DNA from: DATMQA01 sp035566895
GTDB taxonomy: Bacteria > Verrucomicrobiota > Verrucomicrobiia > Limisphaerales > UBA8199
DNA: 37,676 bases
Direction of reading: 5' to 3'
Assembly (NCBI GenBank): GCA_035566895.1
Contig: DATMQA010000128.1
Coordinates: 1 to 37,676, forward strand
Shown here: piece after piece, positions 15,771 through 24,263 of the stretch
Position numbering within the stretch: position 1 is the first letter of the stretch
Layout: every line of letters starts with the position of its first letter
Program-made: the position numbers and the translations under genes
Notes under the pieces: model-generated
What the model was told of the DNA's origin: nothing
What the model saw: the letters and a program-made list of their open reading frames with translations, nothing else
The model's database searches: none

Positions 15771-17419
15771 AACGAGTGCTTCTGCCATTTTGGTTCTTGA
15801 TGGCCTCGGCGCCGCTTGTTTTTGCACACGTGGGCAGTCCAAATGTGTTCTTCGAGGGCCGGGCCGGCGCGTACTCGGTCTATGCCGTCATTCGCCCGCC
15901 GTCCGCGCTCCCTGGTGCGGCGCAGGTCAGCCTGCGGGTCGAGCAATCGGACGTCCGCTCTGTGACTTTGCTGCCGGTCATGTTCCCGGCAGGCCGGAAC
16001 GGTTCCCCGCGCCCGGTGACGGCCCACCGCGTACTCGGAGAAACAAACCTTTGGAGCGGTGAAGTGTGGTTCCTGCGCCCGGGCTCCTACTCCCTCCAGA
16101 TCGGCCTCGAAGGCACTCACGGTTCGGGCGAGGCCTCCGTGCCGGTGAACGGACTCGGGATGCAAAACCAGCAAATGAACCTCGGGTTAAAGGCCGTCTT
16201 GCTCGGGTTTGGATTCGTTTTGCTGATCAGTGCGGTGGGAATTGTTTGCGCGATCGCGTGCCAGGGCGGGTTGGAACCAGCTGCCCAGCCGACCCGTCGG
16301 GATGTCATCCGTGGACGCCGAGTCGCGATTATCGCCGGGTTTTTGTTGGCTGCTGGAATCGCCGCCTGGGCCGTTCGCTGGCGGAACATGGATCTAGCCT
16401 ATCGCACCTACGGAATCCAGAAGCCCGAGCCCGTGGCCACAGTCGTGCGTACCGAAGCCGAGCGCGCGATTCTTGAAATGCGGCCGGCCGAGCAATCGGC
16501 GGTAGGGCTATCATGGGCCTCCCTGGTTCCCGACCACGGTAAGCTCATGCATCTTTTTTTGATTCGCCAGCCCGGCCTTGACGCGTTTGCTCACCTGCAC
16601 CCATTGCGCCGCGATGAAGAGACCTTTGCTGTCGAACTGCCGGCCTTGCCGGCTGGCGACTACCAACTTTACGGCGAGCTCACTTATGAGAACGGCCTTA
16701 ACCAGACCCTGGTTGCCCAAGTCTCCCTGTCCCAGCCAGTTGGACTGGAGCTGGGTTTGCCACCTATCCTAACCAACCTCAATAATGAGGTCATCTGCGG
16801 CTTCCCGGCCCGTGTTCTCCCGCTCACTGGACAAACCGGCCGCGACCCGGACGATTCGTGGCACATAGGGCAGCAGGGCGGCCAAAGCGGTCCTGCAAGC
16901 CTCGCTCCTGGGACCGGTGCCCCACGTGTTCTCCTCAGCCGGCTTATGGGCGGCTATACATTGCTGTTCGAAAACGCGGGCCCGGTCGCCGCAGGCCGCG
17001 ATTTAACCTTGCGTTTTGCCGCATTCGGTTCCGACGGCAGCAAGGTCGCGCTTCAGCCGTACATGGGAATGCTGGGACATGCCGCCGTGCGCCGGAGTGA
17101 TGGTTCGGTCTTTGCACACCTGCACCCTTCAGGCAGTTTCTCGATGGCGTCGCAGGAGATGTTCTGGCAACGGGAGCGCGAAACCGAAACCTCCAGCGGC
17201 ACGACCGTCGCGAACCCTCCGGCGGCTCTCGACGGGTTGCAGCCCAACCAGGTTTCGTTTCCCTACCAGTTTCCTAAGTCAGGCAGCTATCGGCTCTGGA
17301 TCCAGGTCCGAATCGCCGGGCGCGTGCTCACGGGGGTTTATGACCTGGAGTGTTCCCCGGATGGTGGCAAGACGTTCCCCGCTCCGGGGATCGTTGCTTT
17401 CGTCACTTGCGAATTTTAG
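15767..17419 (+). CDS. Membrane-anchored protein with two HLHP motifs, possibly metal-binding
   Basis: A 550-residue protein from the ATG at 15767, which overlaps the previous stop and starts a signal-like sequence (MKRVLLPFWFLMASAPLVFA). An all-beta domain (about 21-130) is followed by two membrane helices (about 140-165 and 184-204) and a large C-terminal part. That part has two similar modules, each with a FAHLHP motif (275-279 and 450-454); the second is preceded by PYMGMLGHAAV, giving a His-X..-HLHP pattern. Paired His loops suggest copper or another metal, but this is inference. Gene coupling with the membrane protein upstream suggests a complex in the cell envelope. It is annotated from its own features only. 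Confidence 0.72.
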   Translation: MKRVLLPFWFLMASAPLVFAHVGSPNVFFEGRAGAYSVYAVIRPPSALPGAAQVSLRVEQSDVRSVTLLPVMFPAGRNGSPRPVTAHRVLGETNLWSGEVWFLRPGSYSLQIGLEGTHGSGEASVPVNGLGMQNQQMNLGLKAVLLGFGFVLLISAVGIVCAIACQGGLEPAAQPTRRDVIRGRRVAIIAGFLLAAGIAAWAVRWRNMDLAYRTYGIQKPEPVATVVRTEAERAILEMRPAEQSAVGLSWASLVPDHGKLMHLFLIRQPGLDAFAHLHPLRRDEETFAVELPALPAGDYQLYGELTYENGLNQTLVAQVSLSQPVGLELGLPPILTNLNNEVICGFPARVLPLTGQTGRDPDDSWHIGQQGGQSGPASLAPGTGAPRVLLSRLMGGYTLLFENAGPVAAGRDLTLRFAAFGSDGSKVALQPYMGMLGHAAVRRSDGSVFAHLHPSGSFSMASQEMFWQRERETETSSGTTVANPPAALDGLQPNQVSFPYQFPKSGSYRLWIQVRIAGRVLTGVYDLECSPDGGKTFPAPGIVAFVTCEF

Positions 17420-17502
17420 AAAATCGGGAACATTACCTCTGCTCAACCCTCTTAACTACAGGCGACGCATGGTGGCGCACTTAAATAACAAGACCAGATA
17501 CT

Positions 17503-18312
17503 ATGAACTCTAGCTCTCGGACTGCGGCGGGCCGTTCTGCTCGACAACCGTTACGGCCACGGCAAAGCGTTTCTTTGTGGGCTACCCTGGGCCTGGCAAT
17601 TCTGCTCTCGATGAATGCCGCTCAGGCCGCGTTTCATTTTTGGGGCGTCACTGAAATATACTCCAGCCCTGATGGCTCGGTGCAATTTGTCAAATTAGCC
17701 ACCTCTTCCACCTTCCAGAATGCGACGGCTGGACATGTCATCAACTGCACTGGGCCACAGGGAACCCATAGCTTCACGTTCCCAGCCGGTCTCTCCTCTT
17801 CGGCCACAGCCGGTAAAACGTTCTTAATCGGCACCAGCAATCTTGTGTCAGTGCCGGGCGGTGTGACCCCGGACTACTTCTTTACAAATTCTACGCCATT
17901 TCTCTTCCTGAATGGCAGCAGTGCTATCACGGTCGGCATCGTAGGTTCATTCGTGGCTCCCGCCTCATATACCAACCTGCCCACCGATGGCCAATCCTCC
18001 CTGGCCGGCTCGGGCAGCAGCCTTGTGGTGGTTACCAACGCGCCAAAAAACTTCAATGACCAATCCAACAGCATCGTCCCGGTCAAGTTTTCGACTGCCC
18101 AAAAGGTCAACACCAACTTTGTCATGACCTTCCGCACCGCTACCGGCGTGAATGCCTCAGCCGGCCCCACCTACACGGTTGAGTATAAGAACCTGCTGAC
18201 AAACTCAAGCTGGACGCCCCTCACCAGAGTCCCCGGCGATGGAACCACCAAATCCGTCTCCAACGCCATCGCCTCCGCCAACCAACGCTTCTTCCGCTTG
18301 AACGTGCCCTGA
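17503..18312 (+). CDS. Secreted beta-rich protein with a verrucomicrobial C-terminal module
   Basis: A 269-residue protein with a long signal region (hydrophobic core LWATLGLAILLSM, cleavage near AAQA). The mature start FHFWGVTEIYSSPDGSVQFV fits a group of secreted proteins that open with a H-x-W...EI-S..DGS-QF-E pattern, whose role is unknown to me. The final 47 residues (YTVEYKNLLTNSSWTPLTRV to QRFFRLNVP) are a short C-terminal beta module frequent in verrucomicrobial surface proteins. It lies 83 nt after the HLHP gene on the same strand and may belong to that unit. Thr, Ser and Asn are abundant, as in exported proteins. Confidence 0.72.
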   Translation: MNSSSRTAAGRSARQPLRPRQSVSLWATLGLAILLSMNAAQAAFHFWGVTEIYSSPDGSVQFVKLATSSTFQNATAGHVINCTGPQGTHSFTFPAGLSSSATAGKTFLIGTSNLVSVPGGVTPDYFFTNSTPFLFLNGSSAITVGIVGSFVAPASYTNLPTDGQSSLAGSGSSLVVVTNAPKNFNDQSNSIVPVKFSTAQKVNTNFVMTFRTATGVNASAGPTYTVEYKNLLTNSSWTPLTRVPGDGTTKSVSNAIASANQRFFRLNVP

Positions 18313-18352
18313 GCGCCAGGCTCGGCCTTTGGAGTGGAACGCAGCGGCCTCT

Positions 18353-18375
18353 GGGCTCCGCGCGTCGTGGAGCCC
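18353..18375. terminator. Possible bidirectional terminator hairpin
   Basis: GGGCTCC (18353-18359) and GGAGCCC (18369-18375) form a 7-bp GC-rich stem with a 9-nt loop between two convergent genes. No T-tract follows on either strand, so function is uncertain. Confidence 0.35.
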
Positions 18376-18428
18376 GCCTCAGGCCATATCGGCTCGTGCG
18401 CACAACCCTTACCGAAGAGCCGTTTCCT

Positions 18429-19100
18429 CTACTGGGTCACACGCTCGCGCACCCATTGCATCGCATGCAGCATCAGCTCGGTGGAATTCTTCAACTGGAG
18501 CTTTTCTTTGATGCGATTGCGAAACGAATGGATGGTGGGAATCGTCAGCTCCAATTCCTCGGCGATCTGCCGCGTCGGTTTTCCCTCGCCCATCATCTGG
18601 AAAACCTCCAGCTCACGGTCGCTTAACTGCTCGATCGGCGAAACCGGGTGCTCCGGTTTGCCGCGCATCAATTTGGCGAGAACGGAGGTGGACATTTTCT
18701 CGCTCAGAAAAATATCACCGCCTAATACTTTATGGATGGCCGCTTTGACCGTTCGGGCCGGCTCGTTCTTCATCACATACCCCAGGGCGCCGGCCCGCAA
18801 CGCCCGTTCGGCATAAAGCGACTCATCGTGCATGGAAATGACCAGGACGGGCAACTCGTCGTATTTGGCTTTGAGGGTTTTTACCAGGTCGATGCCGCTG
18901 CCGCCTTCCAGGGAGATGTCCACCAGAACCAGGTCCGGTTTGAGGTCGGCGACGGCGCGCATGGCGCCTGGCGCGTCAGGCACCTGGCCGCAGACCACCA
19001 GCGAGGCGTTGCGGTCAATCATCTGGCGCAATCCCTCGCGAAACAGCGGATGGTCATCGACAATCAGGATGCGGCTCTTTTCGGGCTGCGGTTTGGCCAT
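18429..19100 (-). CDS. NarL/FixJ-type response regulator
   Basis: A 223-residue regulator from the ATG at 19100; the longer in-frame start at 19178 would overlap the kinase gene and lacks receiver homology. The receiver domain (10-125) has the acidic pair Asp15-Asp16, the phosphorylation site Asp61 (VLVDIS), the Ser/Thr switch in VISMHD and the conserved Lys in YVMKNE. A LuxR-type helix-turn-helix fills about 155-215 (LSDRELEVFQMMGEGKPTRQ). It begins 4 nt after the stop of the HisKA_3 kinase, its obvious partner, and is the last gene of the operon. Likely target: the operon's own promoter or the divergent one at 26.3 kb. Confidence 0.95.
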   Translation of the reverse strand: MAKPQPEKSRILIVDDHPLFREGLRQMIDRNASLVVCGQVPDAPGAMRAVADLKPDLVLVDISLEGGSGIDLVKTLKAKYDELPVLVISMHDESLYAERALRAGALGYVMKNEPARTVKAAIHKVLGGDIFLSEKMSTSVLAKLMRGKPEHPVSPIEQLSDRELEVFQMMGEGKPTRQIAEELELTIPTIHSFRNRIKEKLQLKNSTELMLHAMQWVRERVTQ

Positions 19101-19104
19101 AAAA

Positions 19105-22100
19105 TCAGTTCCGCGTTCTCTCCGCGCGGACCGGTTCTTCAGGGTCGGCCTGGGAATGGCCGTTGGACGGCGATTCACGGGAGATCGGCAGAAAGAGGCA
19201 CGACACTGTCGTGCCGGAACCCGGCCGGCTCTGCAAGTTCAAAGTGGCCGCAATGACCCGGGCACGATAGTGCATGATGCGCAGGCCCATGCCGGTTTGA
19301 GTTTTGCCATCGGTCGAGAAACCGGTGCCATCATCGCGCACGGTCAGCAGGTAGCGGTCCGCCATGGGCTCCAGGCTGATCACTACGTTGGCGGCGCCGC
19401 CGTGTTTGGAGGCATTGGCAACCGCCTCGAGCACGATATAATACAGGTGCAAAGCGATCGCGTTCTCGACCACCGCGGGCGGGGTCTCCGAGACAAAGCG
19501 GCAGTTGATCTTAAAGAGTTCGCTGGCGTTGGCCGCTAATTCCTCGAGCGCAACCACCAGGCCCCTCTCTTCGAGGCGGACCGGGAACAGCCCCCGCGCC
19601 ACCCCGCGAGTCTGCTCGATGACTTCATTGAGCAGCGTGCTGATCTTTTCTGCTTCGGCGGACTGCGAGACGCCTTTCTCCTCCAATTCATCGGCGAGCG
19701 TCGATGTCATGAACGCAAGCCCCGCCAGTTGCTGGCAGACGCCATCGTGCAGGTCGTGGCCGATGCGGCGTTGTTCGCGGTTGCTGATCTCGAGGACTTC
19801 GCGCTCGAGACGCTTGCGTTCGGTGATATCGCGCGCGATCCCTTCCACCTCGAAGAATCGCCCGCCCTGCTCGATCAGCCGGGTGCTGATTTCCAGCTTC
19901 ACGCGCTGGCCGGATGCCGCGACAAAATCCCACTCGCCGGTGGGCGAAGCGGTCCCTTTGACGACATGCTCCAGCCACTGGCGCGCGGCCGCTTGCTGGT
20001 CGGGAGCGACAAATTCAACTAGGTTGCGCGAAAGTATCGCTTCGCGGGATTTTTGGAGAAGCCGTTCTCCGGTTTGATTGATGGATGTGAGCCGGCCCTC
20101 GCGATCGTGCGTGTAAACGATGTCATTGGCGTTTTCAAACAGGTTCCGATACCGTTCCTCCAGGGCCGCCTCGTCCTGGAGCTTCTGCCGGATGAGCGCC
20201 GTCTGGGTCCGGACCTGCCGGCGTAACAGTGCGACCCAGGCTGAAGTGATGACGATGGCCAGCATCATTCCCCCGGCCAGGGCCAGCGCGTGCCTGGAGG
20301 TCCACCAGGGCGTGGTCTCCAGCAACTGAATATCTTCGGGCCGGCGAAGCAGTAGCCGGAAGGTCGCCGGTTCATGGCGTTCACCCCCTTGGATGGAACA
20401 AACTCCCATCAAACGCAGCAGGTTGCCGGATTGAAAGGCTGGCACCTCCGTACGCCGGGTCTGGGATTCCACATGCGCCGTAAAGATGATCGGCCCATCC
20501 TGAAGTACCAATTGCGGGTTGGCCGAGCGCGGCACGTTTTGCAATAGGCGCGCCTTGAGCACGACCACCTGGGCGTCATTGGTCCCATGGAGCATGATTT
20601 GCTCGGCGGTGGTTTGCTGTGGTACCGGCAAAGACCCTGACCCCGTTTGGCGAAAGGTTGCCTCCTCGAGATAAGGCGAAAAATCGCCAATTGCAGGAAA
20701 ACCAAGCACATCGACCGCGTCCCCCAGTTGAACTTCGTTGGTCTGGCGCGTCAGGACCCGCAGGCCGCCCGAGGTGTCCTGGAGAATGAAACCCTGGCCG
20801 GGCATTTTCAGCGTGACCACGCCCTGAATTTTGACCCGGCGTCCGGCCAGCCGGCTCGGGTCGAACGTAGCGACCGCCTCAATCGGAGTGCCGCTAATCG
20901 CGAACGGATCGGCGGAGGGGGCTTCAAAAATTTTGACCTGGTCGAGGCTGGGCACGTGCAAGGTGATCCCGCTCAATTGGCGCCGAACGTTCAATTCCGA
21001 CGTGCAGGCCCCCTGGACACTGACTAAGGCATCGATGAGATGGGTCGGCAGCGGCCGGTTCTCAAAACCAGGGATGATCACGTTGAACCGGCCCTTGGGT
21101 GTCATCAAACTGAGGCTGGCATGGCCCGATTGTTCGTCCACTCGCCGCACCACGCCCTCCATCTCCACCCAGTGGGCGTCCAGATGCCCGTTGGCCAGGT
21201 CTTCAAGGTCCACTCGCGCGGGGTTGGGCAGGTTCGTGGTTCCCAGCATTTGAATGCTGGAGCTGAGAACCTCGGGGGCAAAGCCGCCAGGACTGGTCTG
21301 ACCGGTTAGCTCCACCCACTGGCCCGATTGAATGCCCTTCTGATTTTGGTCGAGATACACGTAAATCGCGTCGCTTTGCTCCTGGATGAAGCCGTTGCGC
21401 CATTCCGGATCGGCGTAGGTGATGACTCCTCTCAGGCGTACCGGAAGATGTTGCGAGGCTTCCTCCCGGCGCAACTTCAGAATGTCCGAGACATGAGTGA
21501 GGACTTCGTGGACCTGGTTCGTGCGGACAGCCGGCGGAGCCGGGACCACAACCGTGAAGTCTTGGGCCGGCGGGTGCGCCACCTCGAAATAGGCATTGTT
21601 GAGAAAGGTCGCGTCCGCCGTCACCTCGAGGAAGCCCCAGACATCGACCCGTTCGTCGCCGCGAATATCGGTCAATTGAATGGCCTGAGCACGAATGACA
21701 CCCGTAGGGTCTTTGACCACCAGCGATTGCCCTGGTTGATACGAAACGACCAACCCGTTGATGTGAACCCACTGGTTGGTCCAGGAACCCAACTCACGGT
21801 TCAGCAGGCTCCCAATCGAGACAACCGGAATGACCGGTTTGGCCGTTGCCGGCTCCAGTATCGTGAGTTGGTTGAGGCCCGAGGCGAACACCAGCCCGGA
21901 CTCCAGACGGTCGCCATTGGCCTTGCTGGCATTAATCCCGCGGACCTGCACCCGGCAATCCAGGTACCGTTTGAAATCGGCTGGGGGCGCCGCTCCCAGC
22001 AAATACACGAGGCAGTTTTGTCCTTTTTCATGCAGCAGCAGGGCCAGGCGTCCCCGGCTGGTTTCAGCCGACAGCACGTGGCCGCTCATTTCAATCCACT

Positions 22101-22545
22101 CGCCGTGGTCGCTGGCCAATTCGGCCAACGCTAGCCGCTTGGCGGCAGGCAGAGTCACCTGGCCCAGAATCGCCAGATGAGCCGCCTCCAGCGTGTTGGT
22201 GCCCCGCGCGCGCCCGGTGAGCTCGACCGATTGCCCCACCTCAGGCTGGCTCGCGAAGTCGTCAGCATTGAAATACAGCGTTTCGCGCCCGTCGTGTAAG
22301 TAAAGTTGGTGCCAGCCTGCATCGTAGCAAACCACAACACCCTTCAGGCGCACTGGGGTCCCTTCGCTCGCCTGTTGAGCCGTCAGGTTTTTCAACTGCC
22401 TTAGGGTGACGATCTCCTCGGTCCCGGCAGCCTGCGCATAGGCCAGGCAGAGCGCACTCAAGAAGAGAACGGCACCAGCGGCCGGACGAAGGCTGTCCCC
22501 AAATTCGGAGAGCGCGCGCGCGTAAATCTTATTCCGGGCCCTCAT
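19105..22545 (-). CDS. Large sensor histidine kinase with seven OB-like periplasmic modules
   Basis: A 1146-residue protein. The ATG at 22545 overlaps the GH20 stop codon (ATGA) and gives a signal-like helix at 22-40; an upstream in-frame ATG at 22698 lies inside that gene. Residues 60-745 are about seven beta-rich modules, each opening with a VRLKGVV-like strand (near 65, 150, 259, 368, 458, 569 and 658). They resemble OB folds. Then follow one membrane helix (753-773), a coiled linker, a PAS domain (about 799-908, ending GIARDITERKR), a HisKA_3 domain with the phosphate-accepting His933 (GHDLHDGVCQQL) and HATPase_c (NASKHGG, DDGTGF, GMGLRIM). It is expected to phosphorylate the adjacent regulator; the ligand could be an amino sugar or chitin fragment, from context. 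Confidence 0.9.
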   Translation of the reverse strand: MRARNKIYARALSEFGDSLRPAAGAVLFLSALCLAYAQAAGTEEIVTLRQLKNLTAQQASEGTPVRLKGVVVCYDAGWHQLYLHDGRETLYFNADDFASQPEVGQSVELTGRARGTNTLEAAHLAILGQVTLPAAKRLALAELASDHGEWIEMSGHVLSAETSRGRLALLLHEKGQNCLVYLLGAAPPADFKRYLDCRVQVRGINASKANGDRLESGLVFASGLNQLTILEPATAKPVIPVVSIGSLLNRELGSWTNQWVHINGLVVSYQPGQSLVVKDPTGVIRAQAIQLTDIRGDERVDVWGFLEVTADATFLNNAYFEVAHPPAQDFTVVVPAPPAVRTNQVHEVLTHVSDILKLRREEASQHLPVRLRGVITYADPEWRNGFIQEQSDAIYVYLDQNQKGIQSGQWVELTGQTSPGGFAPEVLSSSIQMLGTTNLPNPARVDLEDLANGHLDAHWVEMEGVVRRVDEQSGHASLSLMTPKGRFNVIIPGFENRPLPTHLIDALVSVQGACTSELNVRRQLSGITLHVPSLDQVKIFEAPSADPFAISGTPIEAVATFDPSRLAGRRVKIQGVVTLKMPGQGFILQDTSGGLRVLTRQTNEVQLGDAVDVLGFPAIGDFSPYLEEATFRQTGSGSLPVPQQTTAEQIMLHGTNDAQVVVLKARLLQNVPRSANPQLVLQDGPIIFTAHVESQTRRTEVPAFQSGNLLRLMGVCSIQGGERHEPATFRLLLRRPEDIQLLETTPWWTSRHALALAGGMMLAIVITSAWVALLRRQVRTQTALIRQKLQDEAALEERYRNLFENANDIVYTHDREGRLTSINQTGERLLQKSREAILSRNLVEFVAPDQQAAARQWLEHVVKGTASPTGEWDFVAASGQRVKLEISTRLIEQGGRFFEVEGIARDITERKRLEREVLEISNREQRRIGHDLHDGVCQQLAGLAFMTSTLADELEEKGVSQSAEAEKISTLLNEVIEQTRGVARGLFPVRLEERGLVVALEELAANASELFKINCRFVSETPPAVVENAIALHLYYIVLEAVANASKHGGAANVVISLEPMADRYLLTVRDDGTGFSTDGKTQTGMGLRIMHYRARVIAATLNLQSRPGSGTTVSCLFLPISRESPSNGHSQADPEEPVRAERTRN

Positions 22546-24251
22546 TTGGCGCTGCTGGATTCTCCCGGCGCGGGGTGCGGGTGGCGATAGTTTACTCCGA
22601 ATTGCTCGAGGCGAACGTAATGGAGTTGCAGCCGGCGGGCGAAATTTTCCCAGTCGCGCGCGGGTTTGGGCGACCAGACGACTTCGGCCAGCGCGCACAG
22701 GCGCGGAAAGACCATGTACTCAACATGTTTGAGGGAAGGCATGTATTCGGTCCAGACGTTGGCTTGTGCGCCAAGAATATGGTTCTCGTATTGCGGCGGC
22801 AGTTTCCCGGGTATCGGTTCGAACGCATAAACCTGGCGCAACGGCAGATACCCACCGATGGCATAAGGTTCAGTCGAATGGTCCTCGGATTGGTAATGGT
22901 CAAAATAGCAGTCCGCCAGGGGTGACATCACCACATCATGGCCCGCGCTGGCGGCCTCGACCGCCCCCCCCGCCCAATCCATCACGACGGCGTTCTCGGC
23001 CAGCCCGCCTTCCCGAATCTCGCTCCAGCCGATCAGATTGCGCCGGTGCGCGTTGATAAATTTTTCCATGCGGCGAATGAAGTAGCCTTCCAGGTCCATC
23101 TCTTTTCCCAAGCCTTCCTGTTTCATGCGGGCCTGGCACTTCGCGCAATGTGTCCAATTGGTCGTCGAGACCTCATCGCCGCCAATGTGGACATATTTCC
23201 CAGGGAAAAGGTCGAAAACTTCGGAGAGGATGCCCTGCAAGAAGCTGAACGCTTCATCATTGCCGGCACAGTAAACGCCGTCAAAAACGCCCCCGGGCAG
23301 GTCGGTAGTGAAAGGACCGCCGGTGCAACTGTATTGTGGGTAGGCCATGAGCGCGGCGCCGGCGTGGCCCGGCATTTCAATCTCCGGCACAATCGTGATA
23401 TGCCGCGACTGGGCATAAGCGACCACCTCCCGAACGTCAGCCTGGCTATAATAGCCGCCGTAGCGGCCGTCCGGGCCATACGCGGTGGCTGCCTTGGGCT
23501 CCAGCCCGAAACCAATGCTTCTGCGCCAGGCGCCGACCTGGGTCAGGCGCGGATATTTTTTGATCTCGATGCGCCAGCCCTGGTCATCCGTCAGATGCCA
23601 GTGGAACGTATTGAGTTTGTAGCGCGCCATCGCGTCGAGAAGCTGCTTGATTTCGTCCTTGGAAAAAAAGTGGCGGCTGACATCCAGCATCATACCCCGC
23701 CACTTGAACCGTGGCCGGTCTTCGATATGGACGCAGGGAATCTGCCGGTCCCCTTCGGTCGAGGAAACAGCCATTGACGACCGCGGGGGGAAAAGTTGCA
23801 GCAGTGACTGGACGCCATAAAAAACCCCTGCGGAATCATGTCCGCGGATCGCAACTGAGTCCGTAGCCACCGACAATTCGTAGCCTTCAGGCCCGAGTCC
23901 AGGTTGCCCGTGTTTGGTCGAGAGCAAAATGTCGCCCTTGACCATCGCGCCGGCCGCAGCGCGGGCAACCTGCAACTCCCTGCCCGCGCACTGGCGAAGC
24001 TCGGTCGCAAGATAATGTCCGGTCTCCTCAGAAGCAGCATCGACCAGAATCCTGGTCGCCGGCCGGAGTTCGTATGTCCAGGAACGGCATTCCAACGTTT
24101 GCGGCTGTGGAATAATCGCGGGCCCGGTCGTTTGGCCTGCAGCGGTCGCCTCCAGCCCCAGGGCTCCTTGGCCGGCTGCCAGGCACCATCCCAGACGGAA
24201 CAACTCGACAGTCCGTTTGGTTTTTCCCTGGTTCTTTCTCTGGTTCATCAT
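22542..24251 (-). CDS. GH20 beta-N-acetylhexosaminidase
   Basis: A 569-residue exported glycoside hydrolase that removes terminal beta-linked GlcNAc/GalNAc, for example from chitin oligomers or glycoproteins. After a signal-like N-terminus (about 1-40) come the GH20b domain (about 45-175) and the catalytic barrel with FKWRGMMLDVSRHF, FHWHLTDDQGWRIEI and the Asp359-Glu360 pair in HIGGDEV, which stabilises the oxazolinium intermediate and acts as general acid. PEIEMPGHAGAAL is also conserved. An ATG one codon after the first is equally plausible. It lies 12 nt behind the symporter and overlaps the sensor kinase by 4 nt, so uptake, hydrolysis and sensing are one transcript. Confidence 0.94.
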   Translation of the reverse strand: MMNQRKNQGKTKRTVELFRLGWCLAAGQGALGLEATAAGQTTGPAIIPQPQTLECRSWTYELRPATRILVDAASEETGHYLATELRQCAGRELQVARAAAGAMVKGDILLSTKHGQPGLGPEGYELSVATDSVAIRGHDSAGVFYGVQSLLQLFPPRSSMAVSSTEGDRQIPCVHIEDRPRFKWRGMMLDVSRHFFSKDEIKQLLDAMARYKLNTFHWHLTDDQGWRIEIKKYPRLTQVGAWRRSIGFGLEPKAATAYGPDGRYGGYYSQADVREVVAYAQSRHITIVPEIEMPGHAGAALMAYPQYSCTGGPFTTDLPGGVFDGVYCAGNDEAFSFLQGILSEVFDLFPGKYVHIGGDEVSTTNWTHCAKCQARMKQEGLGKEMDLEGYFIRRMEKFINAHRRNLIGWSEIREGGLAENAVVMDWAGGAVEAASAGHDVVMSPLADCYFDHYQSEDHSTEPYAIGGYLPLRQVYAFEPIPGKLPPQYENHILGAQANVWTEYMPSLKHVEYMVFPRLCALAEVVWSPKPARDWENFARRLQLHYVRLEQFGVNYRHPHPAPGESSSAK

Positions 24252-24263
24252 CGTGTTTCCGCC

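Noticed and set aside
19101..19178. Longer start for the NarL-type regulator
   Set aside because: The 26 extra residues are Arg-rich, overlap the kinase C-terminus and precede a normal receiver start at 19100.
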